Shown: positions 35,201-43,547 of the stretch, piece by piece
Numbering within the stretch: the first letter of the stretch is position 1
How the letters are laid out: each line of letters opens with the position of its first letter
Source: Kineosporia aurantiaca JCM 3230
Lineage (GTDB): Bacteria; Actinomycetota; Actinomycetes; Actinomycetales; Kineosporiaceae
Length of the DNA stretch: 64,000 bases
Direction of reading: 5' to 3'
Assembly (NCBI GenBank): GCA_000719025.1
Contig: JODP01000002.1
Span: forward strand, 1 to 64,000
Translations under genes and position numbers: made by a program
The notes under the pieces: model-generated
What the model was told of the DNA's origin: nothing
What the model saw: only the letters and a program-made list of their open reading frames with translations
Database searches by the model: none

Positions 35201-35538
35201 TCGACCGTGTAGAGCGGACGGCCCTCCAGAGTCAGGGTCACCCGGAGCCACCCGGCCTCGCGCAGATCCCCGACGATCCGGGCGATCTCAGCGCGTCGTC
35301 CAGGAGTTTCGGCGCCTACGGCGAGGGCCAGCTGTCCGGTGCTCAGCACACCGCGCGCCAGGGCCTGGAGCACGGGACGGTTCAGGGCCGCGGCGGGCAG
35401 CGTACCGGCGTGCGGCCAGGCCACCAGGCGGGTGCTGCCGTCGGGCAGCCCCGAGCTGAAAACTCCCCGCCTGAGCGAGAAGGTCTCGACGATCTGGGTC
35501 TGCGGGCGGATCGCCAGGTCCGGCCGGGTCGCGGTCAT
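32272..35538 (-). CDS. Fused SagB-type dehydrogenase and ThiF-like partner protein
   Basis: One 1088-residue protein carries two activities. Residues 1-465 are an FMN-dependent azoline dehydrogenase (TbtE-like): N-terminal SagB domain, then the nitroreductase part with VLENRRSLRHYDDEHPI (272-288) and GLAPCGLGSGDSVAFAEATG (426-445). After a low-complexity linker (466-490, QSSSTRS...), residues 491-1088 are an ocin-ThiF-like F protein (TbtF-like) with a degenerate Rossmann loop ITGGGALAEAVGAA (608-621), which binds the leader and activates the YcaO enzyme. In the systems I know these are separate polypeptides. ATG 35538 overlaps the stop of the pyridine synthase gene. No stop or loss of coding bias marks the joint. 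Confidence 0.9.
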   Translation of the reverse strand: MTATRPDLAIRPQTQIVETFSLRRGVFSSGLPDGSTRLVAWPHAGTLPAAALNRPVLQALARGVLSTGQLALAVGAETPGRRAEIARIVGDLREAGWLRVTLTLEGRPLYTVDPLAPPPADPVPPGPDVLSHFTVLRREQADLLVESPRSWCEIRLHAPELAAIVAGAPPGSEGGARLWADLARGGFLTTAGGEEDTELRFRQWGPHELLFHDRSRLRHRGYFGDNFGGTFWAREEFEPLPARPEPFGGPVIGLPMPDLAELRRTDPTLTEVLENRRSLRHYDDEHPIRLDQLGEFLYRSGRTRLVRERDGVEYSSRPYPSGGSVYELEMYVLVRRADGLEPGLYHYRSIEHALERVAGPEDRAVRKLYTTAGHGSAEGVPPQVMVIVSARFGRLMWKYTSMGYALILKHVGVLYQTMYCVATAIGLAPCGLGSGDSVAFAEATGRDRFTESSVGEFLLGSRAEESVSLTQGTFTQSSSTRSAVTSAPARLELRPDAHPVTVGTALWILGPTGSHRIGDAGLGRWLDRLTPLLDGTRTLDEITGRLAPEAREQVAVLLRALVRRGIVRECEGPSPVGAPPDPLIGLLGYFCADPAERADRLRATPLLITGGGALAEAVGAAAASGGLRLHRRPGGDLLTLTSAADPGRPLIQAKEHEGEIWIGTDVESAGYRHRLPPASERELGPEREPARERVGETSGPARRVAANHLLNAAVRILTGLPTGLVPETVEVFPAGRITAVRHRCRPHPFVSAVERVLSDEPGVSVKTTTQQEFSRSAIRWVDDRFGILGTLWDADIPQLPLHVYATQVADPVGLRGSSTAVAVGYGGDLESARCAAALHGVASYAAAMIDPRRVRGQLSEAFCRPGEPRPDALARLRDDPSAARVAGYEPDQGRPVWVPADRAFPVLRPGGADRAAWGLAAGYTADQAVLSGLLSQARRLVLEALAHTAPTPRAVPVEGSAERRYRQLCTLAGEVRVTDLTGLLGLAAVAVEVGGHLVVECGTQTSDALDRALERALLHAQVGPGGVPGGEPCGGPPKSSQPAEQARRITRVLRDRGFTVQVVPLDHDPQVTMVIPAPVQVVVTDAAL

Positions 35539-36596
35539 CCGCCGATCACCTCCCGCACCGAGGTGTCATAGGTCTGCTCGACCGCCGCGCTGATCAGATG
35601 ACAGAGCAGATAGCGCTGGTCGGGCCGCAGCCCGAGCCGGGTCAGGTGCAGGTACGTGTAATTGAGCATCAGCCGGTACCGGGCGAACCAGGTCGAGGTA
35701 CGGACGGTGTCCCACCACTGCGGACGCGCCTCGATGCCGGCATGGAACGGGCTGATCTGCGCCAGTTCGGGTTCCCCAGGAGGACCGGTGAAACGGGCCG
35801 GCGCTTCCAGCCGCAGCCGGCCGTGTTCGATCAGATCGCCGGCTCGCCGGTCGATCGGGCGCAGGAGGTCCACCCACTCCGCCATCGGCCCGCTCTGCGC
35901 GTCGGTCTGGGCAATTACCTCGCTCAGACGAGCAGTCAGGGCCTCGGACTGACGGCGGTACAGCGCGTCCCAGTGCTCTCGTAAACGTTGACCGTCGGAC
36001 GTCGAGCTGAGGAACGCCTCCGAATGCGATCGGAAGGAGACGAACGCCCGGTCGATGCCTCCCGGCGACAGCGCGTGGGCGGTAGCGACGAGAAGGTCGA
36101 AACCGGTCCCGAGCCGGTCGGCGTGTCCGTGCCGGATCGCCTCGGTGGTGTCGAACGCAACCGCGGTGGTCCGCACCTGGAAATCGTCCAGAAGTTCGCG
36201 TGCCTCAGGCTCAGGCACCGTCTCAGCCCGCCGTTCGGCTGCTGCGGGGTGCCAGCTGTTGTCGGGGCACCAGGGCAGCAGCGGACCCGGGTCCCGCTCC
36301 ACCTCGGCCAGCCGTCGGTGCAACGGAAGGAGAGCGACGGGGTCGAGCTGTGCCTGCGAAGGGTTTCGCTCCAGCCAGGAGCCGACGATCTCGCCGGTGA
36401 CCGGTCGTACCACGGTGGTGAAGGTCCTCTCGTCGGTGTCGAAGAACAGCCGCAGATGCGGTCCCTGACGCCAGTGCCGGAGCCAGTAGGCCCTCGGGAC
36501 GGACCCGCCGAGCCGGTCGAACACCGGCCGGATCGCCTCACCGAGAAGCGCGGCCGGGTCGTCGTGATGATGAACGTGCAGTGCGTGCCAGGCCAT
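35535..36596 (-). CDS. tbtD: Thiopeptide pyridine synthase ([4+2] cyclase)
   Basis: A 353-residue member of the thiopeptide-type biosynthesis family related to the LanB C-terminal domain. It begins MAWHALHVHHHDD and has AYWLRHWRQGPHLRLFF (about 37-53), the family block. By gene order (B, C, D) and length it corresponds to TbtD, which joins two dehydroalanines and a backbone amide into the central pyridine, closes the macrocycle and ejects the leader. Its start follows the elimination-protein stop by 4 bp. The alternative, that it and its neighbour have exchanged roles, cannot be ruled out from sequence alone. Confidence 0.88.
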   Translation of the reverse strand: MAWHALHVHHHDDPAALLGEAIRPVFDRLGGSVPRAYWLRHWRQGPHLRLFFDTDERTFTTVVRPVTGEIVGSWLERNPSQAQLDPVALLPLHRRLAEVERDPGPLLPWCPDNSWHPAAAERRAETVPEPEARELLDDFQVRTTAVAFDTTEAIRHGHADRLGTGFDLLVATAHALSPGGIDRAFVSFRSHSEAFLSSTSDGQRLREHWDALYRRQSEALTARLSEVIAQTDAQSGPMAEWVDLLRPIDRRAGDLIEHGRLRLEAPARFTGPPGEPELAQISPFHAGIEARPQWWDTVRTSTWFARYRLMLNYTYLHLTRLGLRPDQRYLLCHLISAAVEQTYDTSVREVIGG

Positions 36597-36600
36597 CTGG

Positions 36601-37617
36601 TCACTCCTGTCCGGGATAGAGATCCGCCACGGTCCGGGCCGCGAGCCGGCGCACCTGGTGTTCGGCCGGGATGGACAGCCCCAACCGGTTGAGCATCAGG
36701 TGCGCGCAGATATCGGCGATCGGCAGCCGCGGATCGGGCACGGCGGCCCCGGCCGGAAGGCCGAAGGCCCGGGCCGCGGGCAGCGGGCCCTGGGTCTGCT
36801 GGTATCGCGTGGCGGCCGCCACCACCGACTGGATCGAGGTGTGCCACTGACCCAGCACCGTCGTGGCCTCACCCGTGGAGGGACCTTCGGGCCGGCGGCG
36901 GTCGACAGCGTCGGCTATCCGGCGGGCCCGGGTCCGGAGCGCTTCACCCTGACGCTGGTAGACATCCTTGTCCTCGGTGGTGTCGGCCAGCAGTCGGCGC
37001 CCCCATTCGCCCCGTTCGGCGGGGTCGGCGAGAACGCCGAACCACGTGGCCACCACGATCGACAGGGCCAGCCCGGCACGACGGTTCTGCGATGCCCCGG
37101 AACGCAGTTCGTTCAGGGCCAACGCGCTGGAGACGATGAAGTGCTGCTCTACCGCGTCGATCGGTTCCCCGGCGGGATAGCGTTCGTACTCAGGCCGGTA
37201 CTTCTCGAAGATCAGTGAGTTGTTCGGCCGCAGAACGGAACTGAATTCTTCCACCTCCTCGCCGGTGGCGAGCCGACGAGCCAGCTGGGCGTAGTCCTCC
37301 TGACTCATCACCGTGGGTGAAGGACACACCCGCAGAAAACCCGCCAGTTCCTCGCTCAGCTGCTCACCGACGCGACCCGCGAGCGCAGGACTGCTCGGGC
37401 GGATCCGGAGGCGCAGGTGAGTACCCCCGTCCCAGTAGCGCAGGAAGAACCAGCCGTTGTGCAGCCCCTCTTCGCCCAGGCGGCGGATCAGTGGATCAAC
37501 CGCTTCGGTCAGCAACCGGTCGAGCCCGGTCTGGTAGTGCACGTGCACGCTCACCCAGTCCCGTTCCGGCGAGCGGGTCGCGAACGGGCGGGCGCCGGTC
37601 AGCCGGGTATCAGTCAT
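36601..37617 (-). CDS. tbtC: Glutamate-elimination protein (split LanB C-terminal half)
   Basis: A 338-residue SpaB_C/thiopeptide-type protein. DWVSVHVHYQTGLDRLL near the N-terminus and NGWFFLRYWDGGTHLRLRI (about 54-72) are the family hallmarks. It is the expected TbtC: eliminates glutamate from glutamylated serines to leave dehydroalanine. Its ATG overlaps the end of the glutamylase gene by 8 bp, consistent with the two acting as a split dehydratase. The pyridine synthase follows at once. Confidence 0.88.
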   Translation of the reverse strand: MTDTRLTGARPFATRSPERDWVSVHVHYQTGLDRLLTEAVDPLIRRLGEEGLHNGWFFLRYWDGGTHLRLRIRPSSPALAGRVGEQLSEELAGFLRVCPSPTVMSQEDYAQLARRLATGEEVEEFSSVLRPNNSLIFEKYRPEYERYPAGEPIDAVEQHFIVSSALALNELRSGASQNRRAGLALSIVVATWFGVLADPAERGEWGRRLLADTTEDKDVYQRQGEALRTRARRIADAVDRRRPEGPSTGEATTVLGQWHTSIQSVVAAATRYQQTQGPLPAARAFGLPAGAAVPDPRLPIADICAHLMLNRLGLSIPAEHQVRRLAARTVADLYPGQE

Positions 37618-40315
37618 CGTCCTGCCCCGTCATCTCAATCACGTACTCGCGCCAGGTTGCCGCCGTTTCGGCAGCCTGGCCCGGGGAAGAGCACGCTCCC
37701 GGGTCGGGCAGCGCCTCGTCGAACATCACGAAGTCGGCGCTGCTCACCAGCTTGTGGAAATCGCAGACCAGGAACCAGTTCTCCGCATCCACGAAAACCG
37801 GCTTGCGCTCCTTGGCCTGACCTCCGGTCCGGTCGGCGCGCCAGGCCCGGACGTAGCTACGACGCGGAATACCGCTCTCCTGCAACCAGTCCAGCAGCCG
37901 CAGCAGATAGTCGGCATCGGGACGGGCGCCGGCCGGGACCGGCACCTCGTGAGCGGACATGAACCAGCGGGCCCGCTGCACCGTCACCCGCCCGACGCAG
38001 ACGCGGGGATGCCGGGTCCGCACCACGTCGCCCTCCGCGGACGGCGTGGCCGACAGCGCCGGAGCACTGGGGTGGACCAGGTAGGAGTCGCCGAAGAGGC
38101 GCTCCAGCGATCGGGCCGCCGGTGGCAGGGCGAGATCCGAGGCCATCCCCAGATGGACGACGATCACCGGTCGCCGGTGCTGCGCCGAGTGCAGCGTCAG
38201 CAGACCGGTTCCGGGGTCGCGACGCACCAGCAGGTCGGACAGCGGGAGAACGGTGCGACCCGGAACGGCCTCGACGGCGTCGGCCCCCGGATAGTCGATG
38301 ACGGACGGCGCCCACGGGTCCCGCAGGTTCAGGGTCGAGCCGTGCAGACCGTTGATCTCGGCCACCAGGGGGCCGGTCCCGGCCGGGGGCTCCGGCCGAA
38401 GTACCGCGCTGCCCGGCCCGGTACGCCGGAACGCCTGGGCCAGACGCCCCCGGCCCCGCCCCCGGCCGCCGTGCATCACATTCAGCACCGCACCGGCGCT
38501 GCCCATCGGCCCCCACCGATCCGCCATCAGATAACACGCCGTCGACGTCCTGGTCCGGGCCCAGGCCGGCCAGGTTCGCACCAGGGCGGCCAGGGCGGCC
38601 GGGTTCACCCGGACCACGCCGTCCCCGTCGACCGGCGCCAGAGCGAAGGCGCGGGCCTGGTCCCGCAGCTCGGCCAACTCGACCAACCGCGATGTCCGAC
38701 AGGCCCGCAGGTCCACGCTCCAGGCGGTGAGCAGGTAGCCCAGATCGGCCCCGGCCGGGTTGTCCCCGTTCTGGCCGTCGGGGGATCCGGCGTTCTGGAC
38801 GGCTTCCTGCATCGCCCGGTGAAGCAGCACGAACGGGATCTCCGCCGGGGCTCCGAACCGTTCGGCGAAGAAGGCTCCGGCCGCCAGGCGGACGGGCAGA
38901 CGTGACTCGAAGAGCACCAGGAACCTGCGCACCACGTCCAGGTCGGCCAGCACCGGTCGCCACGTTCCGGGATTCAGCAGGGCGGGTGGCCCCGGAGCCA
39001 GAGCCGTCTCGTGCACCGTGGCGAAATCCTCCCCCGGCAGGTCCAGCGCGTCTCGCACCTGCCGGCCGGCCTGGACCAGGGCCTGTCGCTGCAGGCGCCC
39101 CGGATCTTCCCCGTCGACCGGCGCCGACCGGTCCAGCTGCTTCTGCAGGTGCCGTAACGCACCGACCAGGTCGGCGACGGGCTCACCACCGGCCGCCTGC
39201 GCCCAGTCGGCCAGACGCCCCGGCTGGTCGGCCGCCAGTTCATCGACCGGGAGCCCGGCCAGCAGGACTCCGGCGGTGAGCATCCGGCCGACGAACCGGG
39301 CGACCACCGGCTCCGGCTGACCGGTCGCCGACCCTAGCCGCCTGAGCAGTTCGTCCCGGGTCACCGGCCCGGCCTGGTGCACCTGGCGAACACAGGCGCG
39401 CACGGCCTCCGTCACCGCGATGCGATTGACCGGTTCCCCGGGGGCCGGGGCGAGCAGGTAGGCGTGCGTCCCCGTGTCGGTCCAGCTCGGGTTCACCCGC
39501 ACCACCACGTGCCCGGACAGAGCCGGGTGCCGGGCCAGGGCCGACCGCACTCCGGCCAGGAGCCCGCCGTCCACGTCGGTCACCCCGACCGGGTGGCCGG
39601 TCGGGCCGGTCGGGCCGGGTTCGCCCGCGGTTTCGTCCCAATGCGCCACCGAAGTCAGCAAGAACGAACTGAACGGGCTGGTCTTGGCTGCCGCTCGAGC
39701 CACGAAACGCGCTATCCGTAGCACCTTCTGCGTCTTCGGCGGATGCTCCGGCCGGGCATCCCACTTCTCCAGTTCCTGCAGCAGGCTCGGCCCGGCGTGC
39801 AGGAGGGCATGACGGAAGGTGGGCTCGCCGGAGATCTTCCGCAATTCCTGCAGCTTCGCGGTGTTCTCGTCGGCCAGGCAACCGGCCAGGACGGCTCGCT
39901 CGGCATTCAGAGCACGCAGCCGTTCGATCCACTCGCCGACCGCCCGGGCCAGGTCCTCCGGCAGGCCCGCGGCCGCCCCCGGACCCCATGCGCCGGCCCC
40001 GGGCAGCACCCCCTGGTGCAGAGCCCGCCGCAGACCGACGAGGGCCGGGCGCCCGGGCCCGGCCCCCCGTGCACCGATCACCGGGTACAGCCGATCGGCC
40101 AGCAGCTCCCCCTGCTGGGCCAGTTCCCGGGTCAGGAAGCGGATCCGGTCGGCCCGGGCCAGCGTCTGCCCGAAGCGCAACCCGTTCAGCGCCGAGAGCG
40201 GCACGGTCGCGGCGCGTACCAGGACCGTCTCCTGCGCCTGCCAGGACCCGGACGGAGAGGTTCCGGAGAGCGGGGAGGTTCCGGAGAGCGGGGAGGTTCC
40301 GAAGAGCAGTGTCAT
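37610..40315 (-). CDS. tbtB: tRNA-Glu-dependent glutamylation protein (split LanB)
   Basis: A 901-residue lantibiotic-dehydratase N-terminal-type protein (Lant_dehydr_N). It transfers glutamate from Glu-tRNA to core serines. Family-like blocks include EKWDARPEHPPKTQKVLRIARFVARAAAKTSPFSSFLLTSVA, abbreviated here to ARAAAKTSPFSSFLLTSVA (about 215-235), and RRPVIVVHLGMASDLALPP near residue 710. The first 22 residues consist of three copies of GTSPLS, encoded by an 18-bp repeat, and are unlikely to be essential. The radical SAM gene ends 21 bp upstream. Confidence 0.92.
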   Translation of the reverse strand: MTLLFGTSPLSGTSPLSGTSPSGSWQAQETVLVRAATVPLSALNGLRFGQTLARADRIRFLTRELAQQGELLADRLYPVIGARGAGPGRPALVGLRRALHQGVLPGAGAWGPGAAAGLPEDLARAVGEWIERLRALNAERAVLAGCLADENTAKLQELRKISGEPTFRHALLHAGPSLLQELEKWDARPEHPPKTQKVLRIARFVARAAAKTSPFSSFLLTSVAHWDETAGEPGPTGPTGHPVGVTDVDGGLLAGVRSALARHPALSGHVVVRVNPSWTDTGTHAYLLAPAPGEPVNRIAVTEAVRACVRQVHQAGPVTRDELLRRLGSATGQPEPVVARFVGRMLTAGVLLAGLPVDELAADQPGRLADWAQAAGGEPVADLVGALRHLQKQLDRSAPVDGEDPGRLQRQALVQAGRQVRDALDLPGEDFATVHETALAPGPPALLNPGTWRPVLADLDVVRRFLVLFESRLPVRLAAGAFFAERFGAPAEIPFVLLHRAMQEAVQNAGSPDGQNGDNPAGADLGYLLTAWSVDLRACRTSRLVELAELRDQARAFALAPVDGDGVVRVNPAALAALVRTWPAWARTRTSTACYLMADRWGPMGSAGAVLNVMHGGRGRGRGRLAQAFRRTGPGSAVLRPEPPAGTGPLVAEINGLHGSTLNLRDPWAPSVIDYPGADAVEAVPGRTVLPLSDLLVRRDPGTGLLTLHSAQHRRPVIVVHLGMASDLALPPAARSLERLFGDSYLVHPSAPALSATPSAEGDVVRTRHPRVCVGRVTVQRARWFMSAHEVPVPAGARPDADYLLRLLDWLQESGIPRRSYVRAWRADRTGGQAKERKPVFVDAENWFLVCDFHKLVSSADFVMFDEALPDPGACSSPGQAAETAATWREYVIEMTGQDDD
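40257..40310 (-). repeat. In-frame 18-bp tandem repeat at tbtB start
   Basis: Three units of 18 bp (40257, 40275, 40293), the first two identical over 18 bases and the third with three changes. They encode GTSPLS repeats at the extreme N-terminus of the glutamylation protein. Slippage would change protein length without breaking the frame. Confidence 0.75.
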
Positions 40316-40336
40316 CGCGTCAGCCGACCGTGGCCG

Positions 40337-41593
40337 CTAGCCCGAGACCGCCACGGGACGCGGACCGGTCTCGGCGTCCGGCGGGCCGACCCAGTTCAGG
40401 GCCACATACACCCGGCTGATGTCCTCCCGCCGGATCCACAGCCGCTCCGGCTCCCGCCGGACCTCGCCGAAATCGGCCATCCGGTCCAGGTAGGACCGCA
40501 CCACCGGGACCTGGTAGAGCTGCTCCAGGCTCATCCCGGTGCGCCGGGCGAGGTCGCCCTCGGCCAGGCCCTCGGCGGTGGTCAGAGCCTGGGAGACGAA
40601 GTGCATCAGGAGCGGGTGAGAGGCGGCCGGTACCACCGAGTCGAACTGTTCCGGATGCTGGTTGTACTGGTGCAGCCGACCGCGGGTGTTCACGCAGAAG
40701 CTCTGGTCGATCAGCGAGTTCGCGCCGGACCCGAAGCCGATCCAGTCGGTCTGCAGCCGGTAGTAGGCCTCGTCGGAGGCACAGCGCGGGTACCCGAAGT
40801 AGGACATCGCATATTCCGGGTGCCCGGCCTCCTGCAGGAGGTCCCGGGCCCGGCCGTAGGCCTGGAACTGGTTCTCCAGGTCCAGCTCGAGCGTGCCCCG
40901 GTTCACTCGCCGGCGCAGCGAGGTTCCGGGCGTGGAGCGATAGGGGTAGACCGAGAAGTGGTTCACCGGAAGCGTCAGGGCCGTGCGCACCGTGGCCTCG
41001 ACCTCATCGAGCGGCTGATCGGGAAAGCCGACGATCAGATCGATGTTGATGTTCGTGAAGCCCGCCCGCCGAGCGGTGCGCACCGCCTCCTTGGCCTGCT
41101 CACCGTCATGCACCCGGCCGATCTGGCGCAGCCGCGCCGGATCGAACGACTGCACCCCGAGGCTGACCCGGTTGAAACCGAAAGACCTCAGGAGGGTGAG
41201 CTTCTCCAGCGTCATCGACTCGGGACTGCCCTCGATCGTGACCTCGCCCAGGCCGCTGAGATCGAGGTGCTCACCGAGGGCGGTCAGCACCGCGGTCATC
41301 TCGGCCGGGGTGAGGATGCTCGCCGTGCCACCACCCCAGTACATGATCACCGGCTGGTGTCCGCGCGATTTCAGCATCGGTGCCTGGGCGACGATCTGAG
41401 CGACCAGGGCTTCCATGTACCGGCGGCGGGCCGGGGTCTCCGGCCGGAGCCGCAGATCGGCGACCGGGACCTCGGCCACCCAGTCGCAGAAATGGCACTT
41501 GGAATTGCAGAAGGGCACGTTTACATAGACCAGGAGCGGCTTTTCAAAGTTGGGATACACCACGCCGGGACGCGCTTCGGGGGTTGGGGACAC
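40337..41593 (-). CDS. tbtI: Radical SAM class-C methyltransferase (HemN-like)
   Basis: A 418-residue HemN-like radical SAM enzyme, first gene of the biosynthetic operon. The cluster motif is Cys29-x3-Cys33-x2-Cys36 in PFCNSKCHFCDW; YWGGGTASIL and SLGVQSFDPARLRQIGR are the HemN blocks. Relatives such as TbtI and NosN methylate sp2 carbons; TbtI methylates a thiazole ring of the thiopeptide. Two SAM are used, one for the radical and one as methyl donor. GTG 41593 is chosen for its AAGGAGG six bases upstream; the frame extends to 41656 through the promoter. C-terminal HemN domain about 310-400. Confidence 0.9.
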   Translation of the reverse strand: MSPTPEARPGVVYPNFEKPLLVYVNVPFCNSKCHFCDWVAEVPVADLRLRPETPARRRYMEALVAQIVAQAPMLKSRGHQPVIMYWGGGTASILTPAEMTAVLTALGEHLDLSGLGEVTIEGSPESMTLEKLTLLRSFGFNRVSLGVQSFDPARLRQIGRVHDGEQAKEAVRTARRAGFTNINIDLIVGFPDQPLDEVEATVRTALTLPVNHFSVYPYRSTPGTSLRRRVNRGTLELDLENQFQAYGRARDLLQEAGHPEYAMSYFGYPRCASDEAYYRLQTDWIGFGSGANSLIDQSFCVNTRGRLHQYNQHPEQFDSVVPAASHPLLMHFVSQALTTAEGLAEGDLARRTGMSLEQLYQVPVVRSYLDRMADFGEVRREPERLWIRREDISRVYVALNWVGPPDAETGPRPVAVSG

Positions 41594-41659
41594 GGTCGGC
41601 CTCCTTCCGGGACGGATCGTCCAGGGACCAGTCAAACCGGGCCCCCAGCAGTCCATTTG

Positions 41660-41688
41660 ACCCTAAGTCGGATGATCCGACCCGACAA
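41660..41688 (-). promoter_or_regulatory. Promoter of the thiopeptide operon with operator in spacer
   Basis: On the - strand, TTGTCG (41688-41683), 17-bp spacer, TAGGGT (41665-41660). The spacer holds GTCGGAT-C-ATCCGAC (41667-41681), a perfect 7-bp inverted repeat. A repressor dimer bound there would block RNA polymerase directly. The TetR at 28002 is the best candidate, the PadR at 43548 the second. Confidence 0.7.
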
Positions 41689-41707
41689 TGGGCCGCTCCC
41701 GGGGAGA

Positions 41708-41742
41708 ACCGGTTGACCGGATCTGCGATCCGGTCAACCGGT
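41708..41742 (-). terminator. Terminator of the ABC-transporter operon
   Basis: Perfect 15-bp arms (41708-41722, 41728-41742) with a 5-base loop, starting 5 bp after the permease stop. It separates the exporter transcript from the biosynthetic operon promoter. Confidence 0.8.
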
Positions 41743-41747
41743 GCCGA

Positions 41748-42497
41748 TCAATCGGCGATCCGCTGCAGACAGCGCACGGCCCAGGCCACGGTCAGCACCG
41801 CCAGGCCCGCGCCGAGGCCGAAGGCCAACGGGACGGCGGCGGTCGAGAAGTCCCCCCGGAACAGGGCCCGGCCCGCCTCGACGGTGTGATAGAAGGGATT
41901 GATCTCGGCTACCGCGCGCATCCAGGACGGCGCCAGCGACATCGGCAGCAGGATGCCGGTGAACAGGATCAACGGCAGCGCGAAGAACTGCAGAATCTGC
42001 GACATCGCGTTCTCCTGCCGGACGGTCAGGGCTACCGCATAGGAGATGCCGGAGGCCAGGGCCCCGATCACCGCCATCAACGCCAGGTCCAGCAGCAGAC
42101 CCGGGACATCCGGGCGCAGGCCCATCAGCGTCGCTACCGCCAGCAGCAGGACCAATTGGATCTCCAGCACGATCACGTCCCGGCCGACCCGCCCCAGAAT
42201 GATCGCCGGGCGATGCACCGGTCCGGCGGCCAGCCGTTCCAGGGTGCCGGAGCGGATCTCGGCGATCACCCCGAACCCGACGAACAGCGAACCGAACAGG
42301 GCCACCATCACCATCACGCCCGGGGCGAACTCCTGCAGGGCCTGGGCCCGGCTCTGCCCAGGAACCGTCCCGGCCACCAGCGGGGAGAAGAAGAGCAGAT
42401 AGAGGATCGGCTGCAGGAGGCCGAACAGTGGCCATACCGGATTGGCGGCCGAGCGCCGCAGTTCGTAGCCGAGGAACAGGGCGGTGTGCTTGAGCAT
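41748..42497 (-). CDS. ABC-2 type transporter permease
   Basis: A 249-residue ABC-2 permease with six membrane segments, starting MLKHTALFLGYELRRSAANP. VIAEIRSGTLERLAAGPVHR is the amphipathic block typical of DrrB-like drug exporters, and LPLILFTGILLPMSLAPSWM the fifth-helix region. Start ATG 42497 lies 32 bp after the ATPase stop. It probably exports the thiopeptide and gives some self-protection, as no resistant EF-Tu gene is in the window. That role is inferred from position. Confidence 0.88.
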   Translation of the reverse strand: MLKHTALFLGYELRRSAANPVWPLFGLLQPILYLLFFSPLVAGTVPGQSRAQALQEFAPGVMVMVALFGSLFVGFGVIAEIRSGTLERLAAGPVHRPAIILGRVGRDVIVLEIQLVLLLAVATLMGLRPDVPGLLLDLALMAVIGALASGISYAVALTVRQENAMSQILQFFALPLILFTGILLPMSLAPSWMRAVAEINPFYHTVEAGRALFRGDFSTAAVPLAFGLGAGLAVLTVAWAVRCLQRIAD

Positions 42498-42529
42498 CTC
42501 GTCTCCTTGTCCGGTCCGGTGCGCCACGC

Positions 42530-43498
42530 TCAGTCGGCGTCGCGCAGCGAACGGCCGGTCTTGGCCAGGAACACGTCGTCCAGCGAGGCCCGGTCCAGCG
42601 AGATCGTGCTGATCGAGGCGCCGTTGGCCCGGGTCAGGTCGATCAGTTGCGCAAGGGTCCGCTCCCCGTCGTCGAGATAGACCCGCAGACCGTCCGCACC
42701 GGGCTGCACCGAGCGCACCCCGGGCAGCTCCCGGGCCAGACGGGTGATCTCCGCACCGGCGGTCCCGACCAGTTGGGTGCCGAGGGTGATCACATCCGCG
42801 GCCATGCTCTGCTTGAGGATCGAGGGAGCCCCCTCGGCCACCACCGCTCCGCCGTCGATGATCATCAGCCGGTCGCACAACGCGTCGGCCTCGTCCAGGT
42901 AGTGCGTGCTGAGCAGCACGCAGGTGTCCTGATCGCGAAGCATCCGGATGTGCTCCCAGAGATTCGCCCGGTTCTGCGGGTCCAGACCGGTGGTCGGCTC
43001 GTCCAGCAGCAGCACGGCCGGTCGCCGGACCAGACCGAGGGCCAGGCACACGCGCCGTTTCTGCCCTCCGGACAGGGTCCGTACCGGACGCCGGGCGATC
43101 GGGCCGAGCTCGAAGGTCTCGATCAGGTCGGCGGCCCGTCCGGCGGCCTCGGTCCGGCTCATCCCGCCCAGCCGGGCCGCGAACACCAGATTGGCCCAGG
43201 TGTCGCAGGTTTCGTCGGCCCCACCGTTCTGGCCGACGTACCCGAGACCGGATCGCACTCCTTCGGGATCGGCGAGCAGGTCGTGCCCGGCGACGGTGCC
43301 GGCTCCGGCATCCGGACGGGTCAGCGTGGCGAGCATCCTGAGCGTGGTGGACTTGCCGGCCCCGTTCGGGCCGAGGATCCCGACGATGCTGCCGGACTCG
43401 GCCTGCACATCGATTCCCCGGACCGCCTCCACCGTCACCGGTGACCGCCCGCGGGTGCGGTAGGTCTTCCGCAGGCCGGACACGTCGACGTTCTTCAT
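42530..43498 (-). CDS. ABC transporter ATP-binding protein (DrrA type)
   Basis: A 322-residue ATPase. Walker A GILGPNGAGKSTTL, signature LSGGQKRRVCLAL, Walker B VLLLDEPTTGLDP and switch His in LLSTHYLDEAD are all intact, and a C-terminal DrrA-type extension (about 230-322) is present. ATG 43498 has GGAGGGG upstream and gives the start MKNVDVSGLRKTY. It pairs with the permease downstream; a PadR regulator gene lies 49 bp upstream on the same strand. Confidence 0.92.
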   Translation of the reverse strand: MKNVDVSGLRKTYRTRGRSPVTVEAVRGIDVQAESGSIVGILGPNGAGKSTTLRMLATLTRPDAGAGTVAGHDLLADPEGVRSGLGYVGQNGGADETCDTWANLVFAARLGGMSRTEAAGRAADLIETFELGPIARRPVRTLSGGQKRRVCLALGLVRRPAVLLLDEPTTGLDPQNRANLWEHIRMLRDQDTCVLLSTHYLDEADALCDRLMIIDGGAVVAEGAPSILKQSMAADVITLGTQLVGTAGAEITRLARELPGVRSVQPGADGLRVYLDDGERTLAQLIDLTRANGASISTISLDRASLDDVFLAKTGRSLRDAD

Positions 43499-43547
43499 CT
43501 GGTCCCCTCCCAATTCGCCGAACCTCGTTGCCCACGGGCAGCTCTGG

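Noticed and set aside
39743..41716. 657-codon + strand frame opposite tbtB and the radical SAM gene
   Set aside because: No recognisable domain; the - strand carries the cysteine cluster and HemN motifs.
42498..43535. 595-residue version of the ABC permease
   Set aside because: The upstream part is an out-of-frame reading of the ATPase gene; the permease starts at ATG 42497.
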